A stretch of 64,000 bases of DNA from an uncultured Bacteroidales bacterium (GTDB lineage: Bacteria; Bacteroidota; Bacteroidia; Bacteroidales; F082): NCBI GenBank assembly GCA_937902805.1, contig CALEMB010000103.1:1-64000 (forward strand), given 5' to 3'. The notes beneath the pieces are model-generated. The model made no database searches. It was not told where the DNA came from and saw only the letters and a program-made list of their open reading frames with translations. Of the stretch, positions 16,771 through 25,379 are shown one piece after another. Numbering within the stretch: the stretch's first letter is position 1; the number at the start of each line of letters is the position of its first letter. The position numbers were made by a program, and so were the translations under genes.

Positions 16771-16800
16771 AAAAATGCAATACTTATGAAAAATACTCTT

Positions 16801-18936
16801 TTATTCTTCTTCCTTCTGGCTCTCTTCGTACTCTTTGAGGAGGCGGTTCTGGACGTCGGTAGGCACTTGCTGGTATTCAGCATACTTCATGGTGAAGGTG
16901 CCACGGCCCGAAGTCAGCGAGCTCAGTGAGGTTGAATAGCGGTCCATCTCGGCCAACGGCACCTTGGCGTGGATGGTTTGGTAGTTGTGGTCGCTGTCCA
17001 TACCCATGACGATGGCGCGACGGCCTTGCAGGTCGGTCATCACGGCACCCATGAGGTCGGCAGGCATGCGCACGTCGAGGTCGTAGATGGGTTCCATGAT
17101 CTTCGGGCCAGCGTTCTTAAAGGCGGCGCTGAAGGCCATACGACCGGCAATCTTAAAGGCCATTTCGTTGGAGTCGACCGGGTGCATCTTACCATCGTAG
17201 ATGTAGACGATGATGTCGCGGGCGTAGGAACCCGTCAGCGGGCCTTGCTCTAAGCGTTCGTTGACACCCTTCAGGATGGCGGGCATGAAGCGGGCATCGA
17301 TGGCACCACCGACGACGCAGTTGGCGAAGATGAGCTTACCGCCCCAAGGCAGTTCGTACTCTTGCTTGTCGCGCACCTGCAGTTCGCTCGGGTCGGTGTA
17401 ACCCTCGAAGTAAGGAGCCAGTTGCATGTGCACCTCACCGAACTGACCGCTACCACCGGATTGTTTCTTGTGACGGTAGCTGGCACTGGCGCTCTTGGTG
17501 ATGGTCTCACGATACGGAATCTTCGGCGAAGCCGTCTCGATGGCAATCTTATAGACGTTGTCGAAGTACCACTTCAGGGTGTTGAAGTGATATTCGCCCT
17601 GGCATTGCAGGATGTTCTGGCGCAGCTCGCGCGACATACCGGCGATGACGGTCGGGTCAGTCTTGTGGATGTCGTTGAGGATGCTGCCGAGCTTTTCGTC
17701 TTCTTGTGAGTTGACGGCCTTGACGGCAATCGAGAAGATCGGAGTCGGGAACGGAATCTCGGGGAAAGTGGCTTCACCAGCCTTGGCATCGACCAAGGAG
17801 TCACCGATACGGCCGTCCTTCAGCTTGATGGTGCAGATGATATCACCAGCGTTGACTTTCTCGACTTCTTCACGATTCTTGCCGCGGAAGACGAGCAGCT
17901 GTGACAGACGCTCCTTATTGCCCGTACGCGGGTTGATGAGGTCTTGGCTCTTCACCACGGTACCACCGTAGACGCGCATCCATGCCACGTCACCGAGGTT
18001 CTGCTCGGTGGTCACCTTGAAAATGAACAGGGCGGTCGGGTCGTCGTTGCTATTATGGAATTCCTGGCCGTTATTGGCTTTGATGGCCGGCATGTCGGCA
18101 GGCGACGGGCAGGCGTTGATGAGGAAATCCATCAGACGGGTGACACCTACGCCACGCTTGGCAGCGCCGCAAATCACGGGGAACATTTCACGGTTGACAA
18201 TACCCAGATGGATACCGCGTTCCATGTCTTCCTCGCTGAGGGTCATCTCTTCGAAGAATTTCTCCATCAGAGCCTCTTCACCTTCGGCAGCGTGCTCGAT
18301 GAGGTTGTTGTGCAACTCTTCGGCCTTGGCCATCTCGGCAGCGGGGATGTCCTGGATTTCGGGAGCACCATTGCCGTTCTTGAAGACCAACATCTTCATC
18401 ATAATCAGGTCGATGACGGCGTTGAAGTCCTCACCAGCATTGACGGGATATTGGATGGGGGTCACCTTGTCGCCAAAATATTCTTTCAGGCTGCGGACAG
18501 TGTTGTCGAAGTTGGCGTTGCTGTGGTCGAGTTGGTTCATGAAGAACACAACGGGCTTGTTCGTGTTGGCAGCATGACGCCAGGCGTTCTCGGTAGTGGC
18601 TTCAACACCCGACTGGGCGTTCACCATGCACACGGCGATGTCGGCAGCGCTGAGGCAGCTGACGATGTCACCCGAGAAGTCGCTGAAACCGGGGGTGTCG
18701 AGGATGTTGATTTTCTTGTCGTTGTAGATGGTGTACATCATGGAAGCGTTCACCGAAATCTGACGTTCCATTTCGATGGGACGGTAGTCGGAGACGGTGT
18801 TCTTCTCGTCGGTGCTACCTTTTCTGTTGATGAGCTTGCCTTCAAAAAGCATGTTTTCGGCAAGTGTGGTCTTACCCGACTTTGCTGCACCGATGAGGGC
18901 AACATTGCGGATGTCTTTTGTCTGGAATTCCTTCAT
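16801..18936 (-). CDS. EF-G-like translation factor (EF-G2 type)
   Basis: 711 residues, full length for the family. G domain motifs: GAAKSGKTT at residues 16-24, DTPGFSDF in switch II near 79-86, and NQLDH near 134, where classical EF-G has NKxD. Domains II-V follow: the domain IV region contains YRHKKQSGGSGQFGEV and the end has ADLMGAVMTDLQGRR and TSLTSGRGTFTMKYA-type sequence. Bacteroidota carry a canonical EF-G plus this divergent paralogue; in Bacteroides thetaiotaomicron the paralogue EF-G2 was reported to support translation without GTP hydrolysis during starvation. Whether this copy behaves the same is inference. It stands alone, with its own −7 box upstream and a strong terminator. 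Confidence 0.9.
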   Translation of the reverse strand: MKEFQTKDIRNVALIGAAKSGKTTLAENMLFEGKLINRKGSTDEKNTVSDYRPIEMERQISVNASMMYTIYNDKKINILDTPGFSDFSGDIVSCLSAADIAVCMVNAQSGVEATTENAWRHAANTNKPVVFFMNQLDHSNANFDNTVRSLKEYFGDKVTPIQYPVNAGEDFNAVIDLIMMKMLVFKNGNGAPEIQDIPAAEMAKAEELHNNLIEHAAEGEEALMEKFFEEMTLSEEDMERGIHLGIVNREMFPVICGAAKRGVGVTRLMDFLINACPSPADMPAIKANNGQEFHNSNDDPTALFIFKVTTEQNLGDVAWMRVYGGTVVKSQDLINPRTGNKERLSQLLVFRGKNREEVEKVNAGDIICTIKLKDGRIGDSLVDAKAGEATFPEIPFPTPIFSIAVKAVNSQEDEKLGSILNDIHKTDPTVIAGMSRELRQNILQCQGEYHFNTLKWYFDNVYKIAIETASPKIPYRETITKSASASYRHKKQSGGSGQFGEVHMQLAPYFEGYTDPSELQVRDKQEYELPWGGKLIFANCVVGGAIDARFMPAILKGVNERLEQGPLTGSYARDIIVYIYDGKMHPVDSNEMAFKIAGRMAFSAAFKNAGPKIMEPIYDLDVRMPADLMGAVMTDLQGRRAIVMGMDSDHNYQTIHAKVPLAEMDRYSTSLSSLTSGRGTFTMKYAEYQQVPTDVQNRLLKEYEESQKEEE

Positions 18937-18997
18937 TTTTTATCTAACTAGCTAATTATTAAATATTTACTTTTCGCGAAAAAGTCTATAGTGGGCG

Positions 18998-19005
18998 CAA
19001 AGATA
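18998..19005 (-). promoter_or_regulatory. −7 promoter box of the EF-G-like gene
   Basis: Minus strand TATCTTTG, 61 bases before the start at 18936. The leader contains a small palindrome TTTTCGCGAAAA at 18971-18982. Confidence 0.6.
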
Positions 19006-19079
19006 GGAAAAAAAGCAATAGCTTTAACGAAATTATGGTAAAACTTAAATAAATATTGGATTCCCAAAGGAATCTCCTA

Positions 19080-20054
19080 TCAAAGTGCGTCTATCTCTTT
19101 ATAGATTTTCTCCCACCGCAGGGCATCCATCTTGGTTCCCAAAACCTCAATGACGTTGGCGGCTACGATGCCACCCATTTGGCCACATTTTGTCAAGTTT
19201 TCGCCTTTAACCAAACCGGCCATGAATCCCGCAGCCCACATATCACCGGCACCATTGGTATCGATGACGTTGGCTTTCATGGGTGGAATGGTTGCCATTT
19301 CATTACCGCGCTTGATGTAGGCTCCTTTGGCTCCCACTTTCACCACGGCGATTTCGCAATGCGAGGCGAGGAAATCCAGTGCTTGAAGTGGTTCCATACC
19401 TGTCAAAGCAAAAGCTTCCTGTTCATTGGCGAACACATAATCCACGTAGTTTTCGATCAGTTGCATGAAATAATCGCGACTTTCTTCCACCACATTGTAA
19501 CTGGCCAAATCGATGGCGATTTTCAATCCAGCCTCTTTGGCGGTCATAAGGGCCTTATCCAACATGGTGGGGTTAGCGACGAGATAGCCTTCCACATAGA
19601 AGATATCCCAACCTTGGAAAAGTTCCGGCTTAATATCGTCGGCACACATCTCTGCCGCTGCACCAAGACAGGTGGCAAAAGTGCGTTCGCCGTCGGCAGT
19701 AACAAGGGCTTGCACACGGCCTGAAGGCGTTTTGCTCTTCAACATCAATGGCTTGACATGGGTTTCTGTCATCTGCTTCTCAAAAAAACGCCCCACTTCA
19801 TCGTTGCCGATTTTGCTGAGGAAGCCCGTTTCAATGCCGAGTTGGGCGAGACCGCTCATGGTATTGGCTGCCGAGCCGCCTGAAGCCATCTGGTTGCCGA
19901 GATAGGCCAGCTTCTCCCCTATTTCCACAGAGGTTTTGGCATCGACGTAAGTCATGCTGCCTTTGGGAAGGTTGAGCTCTTTGAGGATTTGTTCATTGTG
20001 AATCTGCGTCAGGATGTCAACTAAGGCGCTTCCTATTCCGAGTATTCTTTTCAT
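19080..20054 (-). CDS. PfkB-family carbohydrate/nucleoside kinase (adenosine-kinase-like)
   Basis: 324 residues, usual size. The N-terminus reads RILGIGSALVDIL, then GSMTYVD and the substrate-binding ASGGSAANTMSGLAQLG at about 57-73, both typical of PfkB proteins of the adenosine kinase branch. The second signature is DTNGAGDMWAAGFMAGL near 263-279, with the catalytic Asp of GAGD (the third position is Asn rather than the common Thr). The family phosphorylates sugars or nucleosides with ATP; the substrate cannot be fixed from sequence, though close Bacteroidota relatives are annotated as adenosine kinase. Single gene, with its own −7 box 47 bases upstream. Confidence 0.88.
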   Translation of the reverse strand: MKRILGIGSALVDILTQIHNEQILKELNLPKGSMTYVDAKTSVEIGEKLAYLGNQMASGGSAANTMSGLAQLGIETGFLSKIGNDEVGRFFEKQMTETHVKPLMLKSKTPSGRVQALVTADGERTFATCLGAAAEMCADDIKPELFQGWDIFYVEGYLVANPTMLDKALMTAKEAGLKIAIDLASYNVVEESRDYFMQLIENYVDYVFANEQEAFALTGMEPLQALDFLASHCEIAVVKVGAKGAYIKRGNEMATIPPMKANVIDTNGAGDMWAAGFMAGLVKGENLTKCGQMGGIVAANVIEVLGTKMDALRWEKIYKEIDAL

Positions 20055-20101
20055 AAAGATTCGAAGATTTAAGATTCAAAATTTAAAATTGCTCTATTCT
20101 G

Positions 20102-20109
20102 CAAAGATA
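20102..20109 (-). promoter_or_regulatory. −7 promoter box of the PfkB kinase gene
   Basis: Minus strand TATCTTTG, 47 bases upstream of the ATG at 20054. The leader is a run of AAGATT/AAATTT-type sequence similar to that before the TonB receptor at 59133-59165. Confidence 0.55.
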
Positions 20110-20195
20110 CGAATAATTTTAATGCAAGATACTGAAAAATTTCTTACTGACAATCAATAAGTTATAAATTAGTTGAAAAAATTCATCAGAAAAAG

Positions 20196-20226
20196 ATTGC
20201 AGGTAATGGAAAAAGCCGTATTTTTG
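20196..20226 (+). promoter_or_regulatory. Promoter of tRNA-Asn
   Basis: TTG at 20196-20198 and TATTTTTG at 20219-20226 are separated by 20 bases, matching the Bacteroidota −33/−7 layout, 38 bases before the tRNA. Confidence 0.6.
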
Positions 20227-20264
20227 CAGCCGCAAAACAGAGATAAATTCTTTGACATTGTGCA

Positions 20265-20338
20265 GCCTCCTTAGCTCAGTTGGTCAGAGCATCTGACTGT
20301 TAATCAGGGGGTCTCAGGTTCAAGTCCTGAAGGGGGCG
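20265..20338 (+). tRNA. tRNA-Asn (anticodon GTT)
   Basis: Cloverleaf folds by eye: acceptor GCCTCCT with AGGGGGC, D-arm with TAGCTCAGTTGGTCAGAGC, anticodon stem CTGAC/GTCAG-like around loop TGTTAAT with GTT, and T-arm CAGGTTCAAGTCCTG. Discriminator G at 20338; no encoded CCA. Confidence 0.95.
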
Positions 20339-20383
20339 CTTATTTATGTTTCATGTTATTAATTTTTTGGCCTCGTAGATTCT

Positions 20384-20407
20384 CCCCGATTCTACGGGGT
20401 TTTTTTA
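20384..20407 (+). terminator. Rho-independent terminator after tRNA-Asn
   Basis: CCCCG (20384-20388) and CGGGG (20395-20399) with a 6-base loop, followed by eight T. An alternative fold pairs CGTAGA upstream with TCTACG. The T run reaches the stop codon of the convergent gene at 20405. Confidence 0.8.
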
Positions 20408-21208
20408 TTTCTCTCCCCGTTGCATGGCCTCCATGTTGAGAATAGCCTTGACGCTTCGCAAAGGGATGATGTTTCTAAAAGGGTATAACATTCTGACGGC
20501 AAGTTTCATCCAACCATTGTAATGCACTTCCAATTGGCAATATGCCTTGCGGAAACCGAAATTGTCCATAAGGAAATCCTGAATGTTGGAATGCTCCGTT
20601 ATGGTGCGGGCACTGTCGCTCACATAGTTGAACTGCAGTCCTTCGAGATAATGCTGGTTGAGGTGGTGATACAGGCCATAATAAGGATAATAGCCGCCTT
20701 TTTTGTATTCTGATTCAATGCCCGTCACCTCATATTCGCAGCAATTGTCCCACACGCGTACCGTGCAAAACCCGACCATCTGCCGTGATGCTTTTTCAAA
20801 GATGCCCCAATAGTCGAAGTTTCGTTCCTTGCAATGCTGGAGATATAGTTCAAAGACGGCAGGTGTCATCTTTTTGTCGCGGACGGCATAGTCAGCAAAG
20901 GTGGCTTCAATTATGGGGTAGGCCTTTTCTTGAATGGTCTCAAACGAGACTAGTTGATAGTCAAAATATTGTTCCGCGTGACGGACTTTGTTTCGCACTC
21001 TTGAAGGCAATGCTTCAAATCCTTCAAATTTGTCCTTGATGACATACCAAAACGAGGTTTCTTCTTGACAATCGAAACCATACGTATTCCTCACCAACAA
21101 GCCGCCTTGCTTGAGCAACTCTTTCCATTCCTGCTCTTGAAGATGTGGCTCCTGGTGCGGTGCGCCATTGAAACGCCAGGCCTGACGATATAGGAAATAA
21201 TCAGTCAT
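20405..21208 (-). CDS. GNAT-like acyltransferase-fold protein in a polysaccharide cluster
   Basis: 267 residues from ATG 21208, which overlaps the stop of the glycosyltransferase by one base (TGATG), a sign of translational coupling; the longer frame only reads into that gene. Residues ~80-210 have the layout of an acetyltransferase of the GNAT/FemAB group: RNKVRHAEQY, YWGIFEKASRQMVGFCTVRV, then GGYYPYYGLYHHLNQHYLEG and an ASN/SER-rich SDSARTITEHSNIQDFL. No clear acetyl-CoA loop of the RxxGxG/A type is seen, so the activity is uncertain. With GT2, manC and the dehydratase next to it, acylation of a surface glycan is the reasonable guess. Confidence 0.7.
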   Translation of the reverse strand: MTDYFLYRQAWRFNGAPHQEPHLQEQEWKELLKQGGLLVRNTYGFDCQEETSFWYVIKDKFEGFEALPSRVRNKVRHAEQYFDYQLVSFETIQEKAYPIIEATFADYAVRDKKMTPAVFELYLQHCKERNFDYWGIFEKASRQMVGFCTVRVWDNCCEYEVTGIESEYKKGGYYPYYGLYHHLNQHYLEGLQFNYVSDSARTITEHSNIQDFLMDNFGFRKAYCQLEVHYNGWMKLAVRMLYPFRNIIPLRSVKAILNMEAMQRGEK

Positions 21209-21963
21209 CAGAGACGTTTTTTGATGGCGTTGAAAGCATAGCTGCTGAAACATTGCAGCGCTTTGAAAAACGGTAGGTATTCGTGATGACGATACACCGT
21301 CCATAAATCATACGAGGCTTTGAACTTGTTGGAACTTGCCGATTTTCTTCTGATTCTATAGGAAACCAAAGGCTCGTCAATGGCTTGGGCCATATGACCG
21401 TTTTTTAGGATAGCAAGCCAAGTGGCAGTGTCTTCGCTGGTGCGAAAATTTGGGACGACGACTTCTCCAACCAAGGTTTTGTCAATCATGACTGTCGAGC
21501 AACCAATGATAGTATTGTGTAGATAGGCGTCATAGTCCAAATTGCCGGCTGTCTTGACGATTTTGTTTAAGGGTTGTCCGTTTTCATCAATACAATCGTA
21601 GGATGAATAGGAAAAACCTACTTTATTTTCAGCCATGAACAGCAACTGGATTTCTAGTTTTTTCGGGTTCCAGATGTCATCGGCATCGAGAAAAGCCAAA
21701 TATTGGCCTTGTGCCATCTTTATGCATTGGTTTCGTGAGTTGGCTATGCCGGAATGTTTTGTTTTGACCGTATAACGGATTCTGTGATCTTGTTGGCCAT
21801 ATTTTTCAATAATGGCGACGGTTCCATCTGTTGACGCATCGTCAACAATTAACAGTTCCCAATAAGGATATATCTGCTGTTGCACCGATTCTATGGAATC
21901 TGCGATGTATTTTTCCATGTTGTAACATGGCATGATTACAGAAACAAGCGGTTGGCTTTCCAC
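21208..21963 (-). CDS. Family 2 glycosyltransferase
   Basis: About 251 residues. No ATG precedes the conserved start; a GTG at 21963 gives MESQPLVSVIMPCYN, while a TTG at 21972 is 2 bases after manC ends. GT2 motifs are clear: VSVIMPCYN, LLIVDDASTDGT and the metal-binding AFLDADDIW near residue 90. Length is normal for a single-domain GT-A enzyme that transfers one sugar from a nucleotide donor on the cytoplasmic face. It lacks membrane spans. It is read with manC upstream and the GNAT-like gene downstream. The sugar specificity cannot be deduced, though GDP-mannose or a derivative is available from the neighbour. Confidence 0.88.
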   Translation of the reverse strand: MESQPLVSVIMPCYNMEKYIADSIESVQQQIYPYWELLIVDDASTDGTVAIIEKYGQQDHRIRYTVKTKHSGIANSRNQCIKMAQGQYLAFLDADDIWNPKKLEIQLLFMAENKVGFSYSSYDCIDENGQPLNKIVKTAGNLDYDAYLHNTIIGCSTVMIDKTLVGEVVVPNFRTSEDTATWLAILKNGHMAQAIDEPLVSYRIRRKSASSNKFKASYDLWTVYRHHEYLPFFKALQCFSSYAFNAIKKRL

Positions 21964-21974
21964 AGGTAACAAGT

Positions 21975-23048
21975 TTATTTTAATCCTTCAATCCAGATTT
22001 TGATTTGTTGTTCGTCGTGGAGTTTGCAAACCAACAAGGAATGATCACGATAAGCCACAAGGTAGTCTTCCAAGCCTTCGACCACCGCTTCAGTACCGTC
22101 CTCAATGTTGATGATGGTGTTTTTGGTGTCCACTGCGACAACCTTGCCACGTTTGGCATTGCCAGCCTCGTCTTTCTTGGCATGGGTGAACAACGATCCC
22201 CAGGTGCCAATATCGCTCCAGCCGAAATCAGCGGGAATAGTGTAGGTATTTGGCGACTTCTCCATCACGCCGTAGTCTATGCTGATGTTGGGGCAGTCTA
22301 CGAAGTGGTCGTCGATAAAGTCCTGTTCCTTGGGTGTGCCAAAGCTGTAGATGCCTTTGTCGAAGACCTCAACCAGGTCTGGCAAATATTGTTTAAAAGC
22401 ATTCATGATGCCGTCCAAGGTCCAGAGGAAAATGCCGCTGTTCCAGAAGTAATTGGCTTCTGCAATGAATTTCACGGCAGTGTCGTAGTCTGGTTTTTCC
22501 TTGAACATCTCCACCTTTTCGATTCCGCATTCCGCATTCTGTATTCCGCATTCCACATTTTCTTTAGGTACTTGGATGTAGCCATATCCTGTCTCGGGTC
22601 TGCTGGGCTTGATGCCTATAGTCATCAAAGCTTGCGGGTTCTTGGCCAAGAAATCGAAACCCAAGCAAATGATGCGTTGGAATTCAACTTCGTTGGTAAC
22701 TAAATGGTCGGCTGGGGTGACAACGATATTGGCATCTGCGCAGCGGCTTTGGATGTGATAGGCCGCATAGGCAATGCAAGGTGCCGTGTTGCGCCGTGCA
22801 GGTTCACAAAGCACTTGGTCGGGACGTAGCATAGTCAAGTGTTCCAATACGAGCTGTTTGTAGGCCTTGTTGGTCACTACGAGGAAGTTCTCATCAGGAA
22901 TGACGGGGCTGAAGCGCTCGTATGTGCTACGAATGAAGCTCTTACCCGTGCCAAGGATATCGAGGAATTGTTTGGGGTAGTTATCTTTACTGAGTGGCCA
23001 AAAACGGCTTCCAATGCCGCCAGCCATGATGATGCAATAATTGTTCAT
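21975..23048 (-). CDS. manC: Mannose-1-phosphate guanylyltransferase
   Basis: 357 residues. Makes GDP-mannose from mannose-1-phosphate and GTP. Signature AGGIGSRFWPLSKDNYPKQF is at residues 9-28 region, with the nucleotide-binding Gly-rich loop and Lys; CEPARRNTAPCI near 80 and NSGIFLW near 205 are conserved family blocks. It is the short form without the C-terminal isomerase domain of ManC/RfbM fusions. A stretch NVECGIQNAECGIEKV near 165-180 is not family sequence: it is encoded by a run of 7-bp repeats. Gaps of 2-11 bases to GT2 show an operon. The dehydratase is 44 bases upstream. Product GDP-mannose would feed surface-glycan or GDP-fucose synthesis. Confidence 0.92.
   Translation of the reverse strand: MNNYCIIMAGGIGSRFWPLSKDNYPKQFLDILGTGKSFIRSTYERFSPVIPDENFLVVTNKAYKQLVLEHLTMLRPDQVLCEPARRNTAPCIAYAAYHIQSRCADANIVVTPADHLVTNEVEFQRIICLGFDFLAKNPQALMTIGIKPSRPETGYGYIQVPKENVECGIQNAECGIEKVEMFKEKPDYDTAVKFIAEANYFWNSGIFLWTLDGIMNAFKQYLPDLVEVFDKGIYSFGTPKEQDFIDDHFVDCPNISIDYGVMEKSPNTYTIPADFGWSDIGTWGSLFTHAKKDEAGNAKRGKVVAVDTKNTIINIEDGTEAVVEGLEDYLVAYRDHSLLVCKLHDEQQIKIWIEGLK
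22522..22556. repeat. Five tandem heptamers inside manC
   Basis: Five consecutive 7-base units: ATTCCGC, ATTCCGC, ATTCTGT, ATTCCGC, ATTCCAC. They are read in frame as an extra ECGIQNAECGI segment after the family block GYGYIQV. Since 7 is not a multiple of 3, gain or loss of one unit would shift the frame. Confidence 0.85.
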
Positions 23049-23093
23049 GTAAGAAATAGAGTTGTAGTGACGTGATTTATTGCGTCTCCATAT

Positions 23094-25007
23094 TCAATGG
23101 TCTAATGCAGCAAACACGCTGTTATTGCTCTTGAATTCGGGCACGATGACCTTCATTTGGGCCACAATCTTCATCGGGTCGCTAGTCTCAAGTTCGTCAT
23201 GGAGTTTTTCGATCATGCTGTCCACTTCGGCAGTTTCGTATTTCCGCACGATGGCGTGCATGATTTTCTCGTTATCCGTCTTGATAGTGTTTTCTTCGTT
23301 GGCCAGCACTTCTTCATAGAGTTTTTCTCCTGGGCGTAGTCCTGTCTCGATGATTTCCACATCAGGACGGTGAGCCAACGTACGCATCTTTTCGGCCAAA
23401 TCCCAAATCTTGACTTTCTCACCCATGTCGAAGACAAAGATATCGCCTCCGTCACCAATGGAACCAGCCTCAAGGACAAGGCTGCAAGCCTCTGGGATGG
23501 TCATAAAGTAACGGGTGATACGTTTATCAGTGACCGTGATGGGGCCGCCTTTCTCTATTTGTTTTCTGAACAACGGAACGACAGAACCGTTTGAGCCTAA
23601 CACATTACCGAAGCGTGTGGTGATGAACTTGGTTTTGCCCGTACGGCTTTGCGTGTAAATCTCTGCTATGCGCTTGGTGGCACCCATGACATTGGTCGGG
23701 TTGACAGCTTTGTCGGTGGAAATCATCACGAATTTCTCCACACCATATTCCGCTGCAAGGTCGGCAACGAGTTTGGTGCCAAATACGTTGACAAACACAG
23801 CCTCGTAGGCGTTTTCTTCCATGAAAGGTACATGCTTGTAGGCAGCGGCATGGAATACCACCTGAGGATGATACATTTCGAACACGCCTCTCATGCGTAT
23901 CGGGTCTTTCACGTTGGTGATGACGAAAGCCATGCGGTCTTTCATCTCCTTAAAGTCCTCTGTGTTGTTCATCTCGAATTGGAAGTCGTACATCGGCGAC
24001 TCGGCTTGGTCAAGCATGATGAGCTTGGCAGGGTTGTAATGCATCACCTGACGGCAGATTTCACTACCAATGGAACCCGCTGCACCCGTGACCAACACAA
24101 CCTTGTTATTGATTTCACGAATGACATTGCTCTTTCCCAAAATGATGGGGTTACGTCCCAAGAGGTCTTCAATTCTGATGTCTTGGATTTGGCTTGTCGA
24201 CAATTTTCCGTCCACCCATTTGTCGAATGCGGGTATGGATTTCACGGTAAGGTTGAGTGCGAGGCCCTTCTCAATGATTTCCTTGTTTCTTTCTTCGCTA
24301 AGGCTGGGAATGGCGATAATCATCACCTCAATTTTATTATCTTTGATGAATTCGGGAGTCAGCGCTATTTCAGGTGTATACACCTTGATGGTATTGATTT
24401 GTGATTTGGCGCGTTTAGGGTCGTCGTCGACGAAAGCACAGATTTTGAATTTTGAGGTAGGGTCTTGGTTTAAGGCGCGCATCAGCACAGTTCCTCCGTC
24501 GCCAGCACCATAGATGATAGCGTTCATCTTTTCACTAGCATCTTTATAAATTTCATTGTACAAACGTCTGATGGTAAAGCGCATAATGACCATTATCATC
24601 ATAGTAATGAGATAGTGATAACCCATCACGGTAGTGCTGGGATAATAACTATCGGCAATGAAAGGACTGACATGAGAGAAGAATACTTTGGAAATAACGA
24701 GCGCTCCAAATGTGATGGTACAAGAGGCGAATATCTTCCGAATGTCGTTGAATCCCGAATAGCGAAGCATACCGTCGTATGTTTTGCTAATAAGAAAAGC
24801 AACGAGATAAAACAATGGCAACAGCCATGTCATCTGCCAATTGATTTTTAAATCTGGCAGAGAGTTATAAAACATCATCAAATTGGCTAAGATATAGGCA
24901 ATGATGACGATAGCCATATCTACAGCCAAAATCCACACACGGGGAAGTGTGTTGCTTTTATGCTTTCCGAAGATAAAATCACAAAAACGTTTGATCAGTT
25001 TTCTCAT
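23094..25007 (-). CDS. Membrane-bound nucleoside-diphosphate-sugar 4,6-dehydratase (CapD/WbpM/FlaA1 type)
   Basis: 637 residues. Four N-terminal transmembrane helices lie in the first ~140 residues, then a Rossmann fold reading IIYGAGDGGTVLMRAL near 168, and a second, catalytic Rossmann domain starting VVLVTGAAGSIGSEI near 304. The active-site region SYK/SMK is replaced by the typical STDKAVNPTNVMGATKR near 420. The C-terminus has GDGGDIFVFDMGE and RPGEKLYEE, diagnostic for the family. Members convert UDP-GlcNAc (or UDP-GalNAc) to the 4-keto-6-deoxy sugar, the first step to modified amino sugars of capsule or O-antigen. Same strand as manC, GT2 and GNAT-like genes, so a surface-polysaccharide role is well supported. 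Confidence 0.93.
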   Translation of the reverse strand: MRKLIKRFCDFIFGKHKSNTLPRVWILAVDMAIVIIAYILANLMMFYNSLPDLKINWQMTWLLPLFYLVAFLISKTYDGMLRYSGFNDIRKIFASCTITFGALVISKVFFSHVSPFIADSYYPSTTVMGYHYLITMMIMVIMRFTIRRLYNEIYKDASEKMNAIIYGAGDGGTVLMRALNQDPTSKFKICAFVDDDPKRAKSQINTIKVYTPEIALTPEFIKDNKIEVMIIAIPSLSEERNKEIIEKGLALNLTVKSIPAFDKWVDGKLSTSQIQDIRIEDLLGRNPIILGKSNVIREINNKVVLVTGAAGSIGSEICRQVMHYNPAKLIMLDQAESPMYDFQFEMNNTEDFKEMKDRMAFVITNVKDPIRMRGVFEMYHPQVVFHAAAYKHVPFMEENAYEAVFVNVFGTKLVADLAAEYGVEKFVMISTDKAVNPTNVMGATKRIAEIYTQSRTGKTKFITTRFGNVLGSNGSVVPLFRKQIEKGGPITVTDKRITRYFMTIPEACSLVLEAGSIGDGGDIFVFDMGEKVKIWDLAEKMRTLAHRPDVEIIETGLRPGEKLYEEVLANEENTIKTDNEKIMHAIVRKYETAEVDSMIEKLHDELETSDPMKIVAQMKVIVPEFKSNNSVFAALDH

Positions 25008-25055
25008 AACTTGGAGAATTTAAAACCTGCAATAATACGATATTTTTTTATATCT

Positions 25056-25379
25056 TTAAAATATTTTTTTCATAAGGTGCCATTTTCCTGTCGACGGTAG
25101 ATTGGGGTCGGCTCCTTGACATTGGGCGACATGGGCTTCCCATTCGGCTTGACGAGGCAGTGTAGCAAGACGCGCCATGTCCTTTTCCCAGTCGAAATTG
25201 TCAACCGTGTCGCAAATCATAAATACATGGTTTTCATAACGATAAATCTGCATATCAAGAATACCGACGGCACGCTGTCCTTCGATCACTTCGGGCCACA
25301 CATGGGCGTGGAGTTCGCAATATCTTTCGATAAGTTTGGGGTCGTTGACGAGTTCGAGGGTTTGGCAATATCTTTTCAT
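25056..25379 (-). CDS. L-rhamnose/L-fucose mutarotase family protein
   Basis: 107 residues from ATG 25379, whose bases overlap the stop of the permease gene (4-base ATGA-type overlap). The family pattern MKRYCQTLELVNDP, YCELHAHVWPEV, MQIYRYENHVFMICDT and the aromatic end WHLMKKIF is complete. Family members interconvert alpha and beta anomers of L-rhamnose; Bacteroidota versions next to FucP are presumed to act on L-fucose. His22-His24 region and Tyr residues correspond to the active site of RhaM. The coupling to fucP strongly suggests a fucose anomer role. The flanking GHMP-kinase fusion is in the same operon. Confidence 0.88.
   Translation of the reverse strand: MKRYCQTLELVNDPKLIERYCELHAHVWPEVIEGQRAVGILDMQIYRYENHVFMICDTVDNFDWEKDMARLATLPRQAEWEAHVAQCQGADPNLPSTGKWHLMKKIF

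Noticed and set aside
17944..18951. Long plus-strand open frame of 335 codons across the EF-G-like gene
   Set aside because: It is antisense to a conserved full-length gene, has a His/Val-rich composition without domains, and no promoter or start signal.
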